Shown here piece by piece: positions 56,463 to 64,000 of a stretch of 64,000 bases of DNA. The notes under the pieces were generated by a model, which was given only the letters and a program-made list of their open reading frames with translations, did no database searches and was not told the origin of the DNA. Each line of letters begins with the position of its first letter. The stretch's first letter is position 1. The DNA comes from Cyanobium sp. CZS25K (GTDB lineage: Bacteria; Cyanobacteriota; Cyanobacteriia; PCC-6307; Cyanobiaceae): NCBI GenBank assembly GCA_030373325.1, contig JAUCZB010000009.1, positions 1 to 64,000 on the forward strand, in the 5' to 3' direction. A program made the position numbers and the translations under genes.

Positions 56463-57976
56463 GTCGGGTCCTTGCTTTCGCCCAACCCCTGGGATCCCTT
56501 CACCATCAGCTGGTCGAGCTCCTCGATCAGACCTTCGATGCCGGCCCGGCTGATCTGACTCAGATAGTTGCCCTTGAACTCCTCGAGAAAGGTGCACAGC
56601 AACTGCTGGGAGCGCTCCAGGGCCGGTCCGCTCTCGAGGGCCTCCGCCAGCTCCTCCCAGAAGCGGTCGATGCACCGTTGCAGCAGTTCCAGCTGCTGGT
56701 CGTCGCGCCGACTCAGACGCTCGCCGGTGGTGCGGGTGAGGTCGAGCAGGCTGTCCACCATCCCTCCGGCCAGCTGGCGGCTGAGCCCCTTCTCCACCTG
56801 CAGAAGGGGCTGGAGCTGGCGCAGGCCCGGCGGCACGATGGCGTTCTGCAGGCTCTGCTGCAGGGCATGGCCCAGCACCCCCTGCAGCTCGGGGGCCAGG
56901 CGCGGGGCCACCCGCACCAGCAGCAGGGGCCCCCAGATCCGCACCAGTTCCACCAGTTCCCGCTCGTCGTTGCTGACCACCGTCTGATGGCTGCGCAGGG
57001 CCCGGATCCGCATCGGCCAGCGGCGGGAGCGGATCAGCTGCTGCAGACCATCGATCAGCTGCAGGGCCAGCACCTCGAACAGCTCGACCGCCAGCAGGGC
57101 CACCACCCCCCGGCTGATCACGGCCCGCAACGGCTCGATGGTGATCAGCCCGCTGGTGTGCAGCCGCTCCAGCACCGGCACCACCCGCAGCCAGCGCCAG
57201 AAGGGCAGCAGCAGGGGCAGGTCGATCCAACGGCGCAGCAGGGCCCTGCCCCAGCTCAGGCCCGGCAGCCGGCGGCGCAGGCGGTAGGCCCGCAGCAGGA
57301 TGTCCAGGGCAAAGACGCTCTGGAACAGGATCAGGTCATACCACCAGAAGTGGTCGGTGGGGCGACCGTTCTCATCGATCGAACGCCAGTAGGTGGTGGC
57401 CACCAGGGGCAGCACCTGCTGGCGCCAGAACAGACGTTCGCGCTCCCAGGGATGGGAGGAAAGCCAGACGGGATCCAGCAGCAGCGCCGCCGCCTGCTTG
57501 GCCGAGTCCCGGTCGGCCCGTTGGCGCAGGCGGTTCTTGATCTTCTCCAGGGTGCCGGAGGTGCCCGAGGCCAGCATCGGGTTGGAGTCGATCATCTCGC
57601 CGGTGAGCCGGACCTGCTGCGTCAGGAGCCGGCGCTGGGTTGGCGTGAGCTCCCCAGGGGGACCCTGGCGAAAGGCCGCATCCATCCGGTCGAACTGGCG
57701 CAGGTAGGCCTGGGTCTCCCGATGCGGTTCGATCCCCTTGATCGGATCCACCCAGGGGGTGATGTCGGGGATGAAGGTGAGCGGCACCGCCAGGGGCACC
57801 GAGGGCAACGGGTAGAGGTTGCGCTGCAGCCAGAAGGTGCGCAGCGGGATGTAGGTGATATCGAACGCCACCCACAGCAGATTCAGGGCGGCCCAGAGCG
57901 CCACGAAGCGATCCCAGCGGCGGCCGAGCCGGCTTGAGGGCAAGCCCAGGGTCTGGTGCCAGCGTGGGCGTGCCAT
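56459..57976 (-). CDS. Conserved-looking membrane protein of unknown function
   Basis: A 505-residue protein when started at the ATG at 57976 (MARPRWHQTLG). It has three to five hydrophobic segments (FVALWAALNLLWVAFDITYI near 25-45, the FQSVFALDILLRAY region near 223-236, GVVALLAVELFEVLALQLID near 285-305) and long charged helical regions with repeated leucine-rich segments. The first part reads PLAVPLTFIPDITPWVDPIKG. It resembles cyanobacterial integral membrane proteins with a voltage-sensor-like organisation, but no family was recognised. An upstream frame to 58171 exists and is not convincing. It is divergent from lepB. Confidence 0.7.
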   Translation of the reverse strand: MARPRWHQTLGLPSSRLGRRWDRFVALWAALNLLWVAFDITYIPLRTFWLQRNLYPLPSVPLAVPLTFIPDITPWVDPIKGIEPHRETQAYLRQFDRMDAAFRQGPPGELTPTQRRLLTQQVRLTGEMIDSNPMLASGTSGTLEKIKNRLRQRADRDSAKQAAALLLDPVWLSSHPWERERLFWRQQVLPLVATTYWRSIDENGRPTDHFWWYDLILFQSVFALDILLRAYRLRRRLPGLSWGRALLRRWIDLPLLLPFWRWLRVVPVLERLHTSGLITIEPLRAVISRGVVALLAVELFEVLALQLIDGLQQLIRSRRWPMRIRALRSHQTVVSNDERELVELVRIWGPLLLVRVAPRLAPELQGVLGHALQQSLQNAIVPPGLRQLQPLLQVEKGLSRQLAGGMVDSLLDLTRTTGERLSRRDDQQLELLQRCIDRFWEELAEALESGPALERSQQLLCTFLEEFKGNYLSQISRAGIEGLIEELDQLMVKGSQGLGESKDPT

Positions 57977-58043
57977 CGGGGACGCGGCGGGCGGATGCGT
58001 GCCTAATCTGCCTCCCGACCACGGAACCTGCCGCGCGAACCCC

Positions 58044-58790
58044 TTGAGCCCAACGGATCCACAGGCCGACGACGGCTCGCGCGACGCGTCGCCGCCTCCC
58101 CAGGCACCGCAGCCTCGCCAGGAGGAACGGGAGGAAAGCCCCTGGGCCTTCTGGCGCAGCGTGCTGATCACCCTGGCGGTGGCCCTGGGGATCCGCCAGT
58201 TCCTGATGGAGGCCCGCTACATCCCCTCCGGTTCCATGCTTCCCGGCCTGCAGCTTCAGGACCGTCTGCTGGTGGAGAAGATCTCCTTCCGCCAACGGCC
58301 GCCCAGGCGCGGCGAAGTGGTGGTCTTCCACTCCCCCTACCACTTCGATCCGATCCTCACCGGCCCGACCAAGCCGGGGGCGCTCCGCTGCCTGCTGGTC
58401 AACCTTCCCCTGATCGGTTCCCTGCCCGGGATCCAGCAGCCGGCGTGCGATGCCTACATCAAGCGGGTGATCGCACTGCCCGGGGAGCGGGTGGTGGCCG
58501 ATCCCCGCGGCCGGGTCACGATCAACGGCCGTCCCCTCGACGAGCCCTATGTCAAGAACTACTGTCCCGTCGATCGCCAGGGGGTCGGCCCCTGCCGCAC
58601 CATCGATGTGGTGGTCCCCCCCGGCCATCTGGTGGTGATGGGGGACAACCGTGCCAACAGCTGGGATGCCCGCTTCTGGCCCGGTGGACCGCTGCTGCCC
58701 GAAACCGAGCTGATCGGCAGGGCCTTCTGGCGCTTCTTCCCGTTCAGTTCGGCCGGTCCGCTGCCAGAACCCAGCCAGCCGGATCGCTGA
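58044..58790 (+). CDS. lepB: Signal peptidase I
   Basis: A 248-residue serine peptidase that cuts signal peptides from exported proteins. One N-terminal membrane segment (WAFWRSVLITLAVALGIRQF) is followed by the active-site PSGSM with Ser64 as nucleophile, the general-base lysine in YIKRVIALPG (Lys140) and the conserved GDNRANSWDARFW. These are the Lep boxes B, C, D and E. The start is TTG at 58044; the frame extends upstream in a proline-rich stretch but no better start exists. The gene ends in a 47-base tail-to-tail overlap with the dihydroorotase-like gene. Confidence 0.95.
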   Translation: MSPTDPQADDGSRDASPPPQAPQPRQEEREESPWAFWRSVLITLAVALGIRQFLMEARYIPSGSMLPGLQLQDRLLVEKISFRQRPPRRGEVVVFHSPYHFDPILTGPTKPGALRCLLVNLPLIGSLPGIQQPACDAYIKRVIALPGERVVADPRGRVTINGRPLDEPYVKNYCPVDRQGVGPCRTIDVVVPPGHLVVMGDNRANSWDARFWPGGPLLPETELIGRAFWRFFPFSSAGPLPEPSQPDR

Positions 58791-60024
58791 GCCCGCTGGC
58801 CACCACCCGCCCCCGCAGCTGACGCTCCCGGCAGGGCCGATTCGCCGCCTGGGATCCTGATGGCTCGGTGGCCCAGCGCCAGGACGGGCGCGGATCGAAC
58901 AGCACCCAGCGGCGGCTGCCGGCCACGAGGGCGGGCTCCGGCAGGCCCAGGAAGCGGGCGGGACCCCAGCAGAGCGCCTGCCAGAGCTGCTCCGGCAGCC
59001 ATCCCTGCGCCCCCACCAGCTCCTCCCAGAGCAGGGACAGCACCAGGCCATGGCCCGCCACACCGGGGCGTCGCTGGTCGAGGGGCAGCAGCTCCTCTTC
59101 AGCATCCAGGGCCACGTGATGGACCGCGACGGCGCCGATGACGCCCTCGACCAGGGCCTGGATCAGGGCCCGCCGGTCGTCGGGCCCACCGAGGGAAGGC
59201 TCCAGCAGCCAGCCTTCGTCGGCCGGATCAAGGCTCCCGCTGTCGGCGATCAGATGCCACCAACCCACCGAAGCCATCGGCGCATGGCTCTGACGCCGCA
59301 ACCGGGCCACCGCTTCGGCGGTGGAGACATTCATCAGCCGCAGGCTGAGGCCGGGCAGGTCGTCGGCCAGGGAGAGCAGGGTCTCGAGGGGAAGGGTTTC
59401 GCTGCCGGGGGGATCCAGGGGCCAGCCCGCCCGCAGGGCCTCCACCCGCTCCCGCACGAATCCGCGCCGGGCCAGGGAGCCGTCCCGTGGCGGCAGCAAG
59501 ACCGGTCGATCCCCCATCTCACCGAGGCGCAGGCCCCGCTCCAGCAGGTCGATCGGCGGCAGGGCCGCCCCGGTCGCCAGACCACAGGCTCCCGCCGCCA
59601 GCTGATCGCCGTGGGGAGCCAGGTCCCGGTCGAGGCCATCGACGCTGAAGCTGCCCCAGTTGAGCAGCTGCATGGGTGCAGGCCAGCTCCAGCGCAGCCG
59701 CTCGGGCCGGTCCCGCCAGGTGGAGGCCCAGGGCAGCAGGGCCACCGTTCCGTAGCCGCCCGAGGCCGCGGCCTCCCCAAGACTGGCGAGGGTTTCGGCC
59801 CGTCCCTGCAGGGGCTCCTCCAGCACGCTGTGGGGATCCACCAGCGCCGGGCCCAGCCAGCAACCCTCGGCGTCGAACGTCTCCATCGAAGCCGTTGACG
59901 CCTTGCCCGGATCCGGGTCGATCGCCTGGAGCACGCCGTCCTCCAGCAGCACGGCGGCGCGGCGCGGCTGCCGGCCGGGGGCTTCCAGCAGATTCACCCC
60001 GCGGATCAGCAGCTGACGAACCAT
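58744..60024 (-). CDS. Dihydroorotase-like (PyrC/amidohydrolase-fold) paralog, apparently inactive
   Basis: A 426-residue protein of the cyclic amidohydrolase fold. The N-terminal QLLIRGVNLL, the central region and the C-terminal GWVLAADRPN-type end are conserved in layout, but the metal site of active dihydroorotases (D-x-H-x-H...) appears as DPHSVLEEP with the second histidine replaced, and the other ligands are not in register. Such non-catalytic PyrC homologues occur in bacteria and may act as structural partners of aspartate transcarbamoylase. No pyrimidine gene is next to it. The start is ATG at 60024. Confidence 0.78.
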   Translation of the reverse strand: MVRQLLIRGVNLLEAPGRQPRRAAVLLEDGVLQAIDPDPGKASTASMETFDAEGCWLGPALVDPHSVLEEPLQGRAETLASLGEAAASGGYGTVALLPWASTWRDRPERLRWSWPAPMQLLNWGSFSVDGLDRDLAPHGDQLAAGACGLATGAALPPIDLLERGLRLGEMGDRPVLLPPRDGSLARRGFVRERVEALRAGWPLDPPGSETLPLETLLSLADDLPGLSLRLMNVSTAEAVARLRRQSHAPMASVGWWHLIADSGSLDPADEGWLLEPSLGGPDDRRALIQALVEGVIGAVAVHHVALDAEEELLPLDQRRPGVAGHGLVLSLLWEELVGAQGWLPEQLWQALCWGPARFLGLPEPALVAGSRRWVLFDPRPSWRWATEPSGSQAANRPCRERQLRGRVVASGLSDPAGWVLAADRPN

Positions 60025-60051
60025 GGCGAAGCGCCTCGGGGGATGGACCGG

Positions 60052-61377
60052 CTAGAGGGCGCCGGCGGCCGTGTGGTCGAGCACCCCGCCCAGATGGTCG
60101 GTGAGGTTCAGGGCCGTCACCACGGGCGGCGCCGTCGGCCCGCGGGGATAGTCGATCACGGTCACGCCGCCGTTGCCCTGCTTCACGGTCCAGATGTCGG
60201 CTGGGGAGAGACCGAGCAAGGCGCAGAGGATGGTCTTGTTGACCGCATCATGGGCGACCACCAGGGCCGTCTCCTGCGGCCCCAGTCCGGCCACGATCCG
60301 GTTCCAGGTCGCCAGCGACCGGTCCCACACCTCCGTGATGGTCTCGCCCTCGGGCATCTGCACGGTCTGGGGGGTGCGCTTCCAGGCGGCGAGGAGGTCG
60401 GGCCAGCCGGCGGCGATCTCGCTCTCCAGCCGGCCCTCCCAGAGGCCATGGCCGATCTCCCTCAGCCCCCGGTTGGTGGTGAGGGGGACGCCGGGATGGG
60501 AGCTCAGGATCACCTCCGCGGTGCGCAGGGGGCGGGCCATGTCGCTGCTGTAGGCGCGCTGCAGCGGGATCGGGGCCAGAAAGGCCCGCGCCGCCTCGGC
60601 CTGGGCCAGGCCATGGGGATTGAGCGGAATGTCGATCTGGCCCTGGAACCGCCCCTCCCGGTTCCAGTCGGTTTCGCCATGGCGCACCAGCAGCAGCCGG
60701 CAGCCCGGTCCGACCGGCGGCAGGGGAGTCCCGAGGTGGGAGGTGCCATTGAGCAACTCGATCTGCGTCGAGGGTTGCCCCTTCTCGCCGCGCACCAGGT
60801 TGAGCACCGTGATGGAGGCGTTGTCGAGCCTGAGGCGCAGAAAGCCACTGGCCGGCAGACCGAGGAGATGCAGCACCAGGCAGCGCAGGATCGCGTTGTG
60901 GGCCACCACGAGCACGGTGCCCTCGTCACCATGGCGCGCCAGCAGCCGATCGGCGAAGCGCCCCGCCTGCTCCAGCAGCTCGGGCACCGGGCGGTAACGG
61001 CTGCCATCGGCACGACGCAGCTCCATGGTTTCGGGGGCTTCGCGCCAGCGGCGCTCCTGCTCCGGATCCAGGGCCCGCACCTCGCTGCGCAGCAAGCCGC
61101 TCCAGGGAGCCAGATCAACCTCCAGCAGGTCGTCGTCGTAGAGGGGGGTCAGCGGTGTGCCATGGCTGGCCAGCAGGGCCGCCGTGGTGGCGCTGGCCCG
61201 CTGCAGCGGCGAGCTGTAGACAACGTCGAACGCCAGTTCCGCCAGGGCCTCTCCCGTACGACGGGCCTGGAGCTGCCCGGCCTCGGTGAGGTTGGAGAGG
61301 TCGTCACGGCCCTGGATGCGGTGCTCCAGGTTGAAGCTGCTCAGCCCATGGCGGACCAGCACGATGCGAAGGGGCAA
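60052..61377 (-). CDS. Double-domain histidine phosphatase (phosphoglycerate-mutase-like)
   Basis: A protein of about 441 residues built from two tandem histidine-phosphatase domains. Domain 1 (1-215) opens with RIVLVRHGLSSFNLEHRIQG, and domain 2 (about 220-441) with LLLVRHGETDWNREGRFQG; each has a later second catalytic histidine (VVAHNAILR and VVAHDAVNK). The family hydrolyses or isomerises phosphate esters; cyanobacterial double-domain members are annotated as phosphoglycerate mutase. The start is uncertain: TTG at 61377 begins at the conserved part, and a longer reading to 61500 overlaps the divergent protease. Confidence 0.88.
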   Translation of the reverse strand: MPLRIVLVRHGLSSFNLEHRIQGRDDLSNLTEAGQLQARRTGEALAELAFDVVYSSPLQRASATTAALLASHGTPLTPLYDDDLLEVDLAPWSGLLRSEVRALDPEQERRWREAPETMELRRADGSRYRPVPELLEQAGRFADRLLARHGDEGTVLVVAHNAILRCLVLHLLGLPASGFLRLRLDNASITVLNLVRGEKGQPSTQIELLNGTSHLGTPLPPVGPGCRLLLVRHGETDWNREGRFQGQIDIPLNPHGLAQAEAARAFLAPIPLQRAYSSDMARPLRTAEVILSSHPGVPLTTNRGLREIGHGLWEGRLESEIAAGWPDLLAAWKRTPQTVQMPEGETITEVWDRSLATWNRIVAGLGPQETALVVAHDAVNKTILCALLGLSPADIWTVKQGNGGVTVIDYPRGPTAPPVVTALNLTDHLGGVLDHTAAGAL

Positions 61378-61460
61378 GGTGCTTGTGGCACAGGCCTGGC
61401 CATCGTATGGGACAGGGAGAGGACGGGCGCAGGGGAGAATCAGCACCCTTCGCGCCTGAG

Positions 61461-62879
61461 GTGGTCCGGTTGAACGGAACCCCTTCCCGATCCGGACCAC
61501 CGGCCGCCACCCCAGGCTGGAAGACGCTGCTGGCCCTGCTCAGCCTGGCGCTGTGCACGCTGCTGTGGGTGAGTGGGCTGATCGACAGCCTGGAGCGGCC
61601 GTCGGTGGTGGATTCACTCAGCCTGCGGCAGCTCGAACTGGGGGCCCTGGCGGCCGAGGGCGTCCCGGAGGGACTCCGGCCGGTTCTGACCGGGGAGGCC
61701 CCACGCCAGGACCTGCGCGAGGAACTGAGGCGACAGATGGAGGCCTCCGAGGAGCCACCGCTGGCCTTGCGGCGCCTCGAACTCGCCCTGCTGGACCGCT
61801 CCGACGGGGGGGCTGCAGGCTTGAGCGATGACACCGACCTGAGGCAACTGGTGACCCAGGTGGATGCCGTGCGGCGTCCCCTGATCGAAGCGCTGCTCGA
61901 CGGCCGTCCCGTGGCGGCGGAGCGGCGGAAGCAGCTGCTGGCCCCCTGGTCGGCCCCCCTGATGGTGCAGCAGCTGGTCTGCGAGCAGCTCCCGGGGGGG
62001 CAGGGGGCCTGTCCGGTGGAGGAGCGTTCCCTGAGGCTGCTGCTGATGCTCCTGGCGGTGACCACGCTGCCGGCGCTGTTTCTGCTGGTGGGGGTCGCCC
62101 TGCTGCTGCGCCTGGGCTGGCTGGCGTGGCGGGGCCGGCTGGCTCCCGCGCCGCCCCTGGTGGGACCGCCCCTGAGCCCCGTCGATGTCACCCTGCTGAT
62201 CGCCGGCGGTTTCGTGGTGCTCGGCGAAGTCTTCGTGCCGATGGTGGTGCAGCCGCCGCTCCAGATCGCCCTGCAGCGCCTGGCCGCGCCGAGAGCCCTC
62301 AGCCAGGGCATCGAGGTGCTGGTGCTCTATGCCGCCCTGATGGCTGCGCCGCTGTTGCTGCTGGCCCTGATGCTGCCGCGCCGGGCGTTGATGCCGGCTG
62401 GGGGCTGGTTGCAGTGGAAATGGCAGCCGGCCCATACCGCCCTCGGCAGCGCCCTGATCAACCTTTTGATGGTGCTGCCGGTGGTGACGGCCTCCAGCTG
62501 GGCCATCGACAGGATCTGGGTCGACCCAGGTGGCAGCAATCCGCTGCTGGAACTCGTGCTGACCAGTGCCGACCCCCTGGCGCTGGCCTGTTTCGCCTTC
62601 ACCGCCCTGGTGGTGGCTCCCCTGTTCGAGGAGGTCCTCTTCCGGGGCGTGCTCCTGCCGGTGGCGGGTCAGAGGATCGGGGGAGCCGGGGCGGTGCTTC
62701 TCAGCGCTTCCGTGTTCGCGATCGCCCATCTGAGCCTGGCGGAACTGGCCCCGCTGTTCGTGCTCGGCCTCGGCCTCGGCTGGCTGCGGTGGCGCAGCGG
62801 CCGACTGGGCAGCGCCGTGCTGATGCATGCCCTCTGGAACGGGCTGACCTTCATGAATCTCCTCTTTCTCGCGGACTGA
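61461..62879 (+). CDS. CPBP-family intramembrane metalloprotease
   Basis: A 472-residue membrane protein with about seven hydrophobic segments. The first (TLLALLSLALCTLLWVSGL) is followed by a 130-residue soluble loop; the C-terminal part has the CPBP (Abi/CAAX) motifs: FEEVLFRG (Glu390-Glu391 and Arg), FAIAHLS and HALWNG. These residues bind the catalytic metal. Members cleave prenylated or other membrane proteins. The start is GTG at 61461 or TTG at 61470. It is divergent from the phosphatase gene 84 bases away. Confidence 0.85.
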   Translation: MVRLNGTPSRSGPPAATPGWKTLLALLSLALCTLLWVSGLIDSLERPSVVDSLSLRQLELGALAAEGVPEGLRPVLTGEAPRQDLREELRRQMEASEEPPLALRRLELALLDRSDGGAAGLSDDTDLRQLVTQVDAVRRPLIEALLDGRPVAAERRKQLLAPWSAPLMVQQLVCEQLPGGQGACPVEERSLRLLLMLLAVTTLPALFLLVGVALLLRLGWLAWRGRLAPAPPLVGPPLSPVDVTLLIAGGFVVLGEVFVPMVVQPPLQIALQRLAAPRALSQGIEVLVLYAALMAAPLLLLALMLPRRALMPAGGWLQWKWQPAHTALGSALINLLMVLPVVTASSWAIDRIWVDPGGSNPLLELVLTSADPLALACFAFTALVVAPLFEEVLFRGVLLPVAGQRIGGAGAVLLSASVFAIAHLSLAELAPLFVLGLGLGWLRWRSGRLGSAVLMHALWNGLTFMNLLFLAD

Positions 62880-62885
62880 CACCGC

Positions 62886-63377
62886 TTGCTGCCGTCCCTG
62901 ATGGGTGGTTCACTTGCGCAGAGCTTCTCAGGTCCCTTGGCCTTCTCTTCCGCCCCACGCAGCCAGAAGTCCCGGCCAAAGCTGAGACCCCTGCATCTGA
63001 TCGAGGGGTCCCTGTCGGCTCGGAAGATCGAACGGCAGGCGCCCTGGCTGGCTGGTCTGCATCGGATCAGCAGCGGTGCCCTTGTGGGACTGGGACTCTC
63101 CATGGTCGGTCTGAGCGCCCTCACCCTGCACTGGCAGAACCAGTGGGCCCACAGCTTCGCCAGGCTGGAAGCCTCCAAGAGCCTGGAGCACCGCATGCAG
63201 GAGTCTTCCGCCCTTCTCGAGCAGCACCATCTCGGCCTGGTACGACGACCCGGTCTGCTGGAGCCCACCAGCAGTGCAAAGCTGATCCACCTGCCCGAGC
63301 CCCGAAGCAGCCGTCCCCGGTCCACCCTGCCCCTGCTCGCCGGCTTCCAGTTGCGCGCCTTTCCGGCCGGCTATTGA
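62886..63377 (+). CDS. FtsL-like small divisome protein
   Basis: A 163-residue protein with one membrane segment at about 60-83 (ISSGALVGLGLSMVGLSAL) and a following helix with heptad leucines (SFARLEASKSLEHRMQESSALLEQ), the layout of FtsL: short cytoplasmic tail, transmembrane segment, periplasmic coiled coil. The primary sequence of FtsL is poorly conserved, so the call rests on this layout and on its position immediately before ftsI. The start is a TTG-type codon at 62886; a later start is possible. Its stop overlaps the ftsI ATG by one base (TGATG). Confidence 0.7.
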   Translation: MLPSLMGGSLAQSFSGPLAFSSAPRSQKSRPKLRPLHLIEGSLSARKIERQAPWLAGLHRISSGALVGLGLSMVGLSALTLHWQNQWAHSFARLEASKSLEHRMQESSALLEQHHLGLVRRPGLLEPTSSAKLIHLPEPRSSRPRSTLPLLAGFQLRAFPAGY

Positions 63378-64000
63378 TGCCTCCCGCCTTCCGTTCGAGG
63401 TCCGGACCCCCCGGCTCCAAGGCCTCTTCCTCCAGGGAGAACGGCCGCCGAAGCAAGGGAACGACGGGGCGCCGGGTGGTGGAGATCCAGCCGATCCCCA
63501 CCGGCCGCCTGCTGGCCGTCTACCTGCTGCTCTGCGCGGCCCTGGTCGGACTGGCGGGACGCCTGGCCTGGCTGCAGGTGGTCCAGGCCCCCAAGCTCCA
63601 GGCCCGGGCCAGGGCCATTCAGACCCTGGCGATCACCCCCATCGGCAAACGGCGCACCATCGTCGACCGGATGGGCCGGCTGGTGGCTCTCGACGAGGAG
63701 CGTTTCACCCTCTGGGCCCATCCGCGCTACTTCAACCTCCCTGGCGACGAACCCCAGCAGATCCGGCCTCCCGCCGATGTCGTCAAGGAGCTGGCGACGG
63801 TGCTGGCCCGACCGCCGGCGGAGCTGCTGCAGGCCATCGGCAGCCGCCGCAGTGGTGTCAAGCTCGCCACCGGCCTGGATCCGGAAACCGCCCATCGGGT
63901 CCGGGAGCTCGGCATCAGCGGACTCGATCTGGAGGCCTACCCGCAGCGGGTCTACCCCCAGGGGCAACTGTTCGCCAATGTGGTGGGCTTCCTCAATCTC
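63377..64000 (+). CDS. ftsI: Penicillin-binding protein/FtsI (partial, runs off the window)
   Basis: An open frame from ATG at 63377 to the end of the window, 208 codons. The product has a charged cytoplasmic tail, one membrane anchor (LLAVYLLLCAALVGLAGRLAWL near 50-70), then QTLAITPIGKRRTIVDRMGR LVALDEE, the typical opening of the PBP dimerisation domain of division-specific transpeptidases (R-G-x-I-x-DR-x-G). The catalytic domain lies outside. It follows the FtsL-like gene directly. FtsI makes septal peptidoglycan crosslinks. Confidence 0.88.
   Translation, partial: MPPAFRSRSGPPGSKASSSRENGRRSKGTTGRRVVEIQPIPTGRLLAVYLLLCAALVGLAGRLAWLQVVQAPKLQARARAIQTLAITPIGKRRTIVDRMGRLVALDEERFTLWAHPRYFNLPGDEPQQIRPPADVVKELATVLARPPAELLQAIGSRRSGVKLATGLDPETAHRVRELGISGLDLEAYPQRVYPQGQLFANVVGFLNL

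Overview
The window is GC-rich DNA from a unicellular picocyanobacterium of the Synechococcus/Cyanobium type. The evidence is a set of photosynthesis and cyanobacterial genes: petJ (cytochrome c6), psb27, plant-type ferredoxin, hemC/hemE, cobK, a TamB protein, and many DUF families restricted to cyanobacteria and plastids (DUF2518/Ycf51, DUF1824, DUF2854, DUF3153, DUF2721). Coding density is very high. Most genes are short operons or singletons that switch strand often, and neighbours frequently overlap by a few bases at start/stop junctions or by 47-68 bases tail to tail.

Layout. 1-1671: the edge of an accessory region with an ArdC-like ssDNA-binding protein, a small basic protein and a DUF4326 gene broken by an in-frame TAG, abutting the 3' end of tRNA-Pro(TGG). 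1790-8769 (minus): folB-proA, a ROK sugar kinase and a giant TamB protein. 8837-17535 (plus): small cyanobacterial genes, a CocE hydrolase, glgB, hemE, an NAD(P)-epimerase-like gene and petJ with a clear terminator. 17629-21541: two small unknown genes, then clpB with an unusual self-complementary leader, and a NUDIX hydrolase. 21680-29798 is partly accessory: a frameshifted Uma2-nucleotidyltransferase fusion, a Coq4-family protein, pterin dehydratase, YjbQ, a desaturase, a CrtI/CrtISO-like oxidoreductase, OsmC, a DUF2283 pair and a broken Phd antitoxin. 29850-32714: M32 carboxypeptidase, pyrophosphatase, L,D-transpeptidase. 32977-41496 (minus): ClC channel, hemC, a lipid-linked sugar cluster (DUF1824, PAP2, GT39, GT2-GtrA) and the principal sigma factor rpoD. 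41934-49077: priA (frameshifted at a C9 run), DUF3153-argB-DUF2854, ssb, cobK, cutA. 49013-53734 (minus): PfkB kinase, purA, psb27, proS. 53905-64000: a putative DNA-binding protein, methyltransferase, ferredoxin, Spx-like protein, signal peptidase I, a dihydroorotase-like paralog, a double-domain phosphoglycerate mutase-like protein, a CPBP protease, an FtsL-like protein and the start of ftsI.

Most of the window is core metabolism: tetrapyrroles (hemC, hemE, cobK), amino acids (proA, argB), nucleotides (purA), folate/pterin (folB, pterin dehydratase), glycogen (glgB) and protein quality control (clpB). No CRISPR array, rRNA or complete insertion sequence was seen. The points most worth checking are the clpB leader (two mutually exclusive hairpins, one strand of which can also pair with the Shine-Dalgarno), four reading-frame lesions of a single base each, and the recurrent TTGA start/stop and convergent 3' overlaps.
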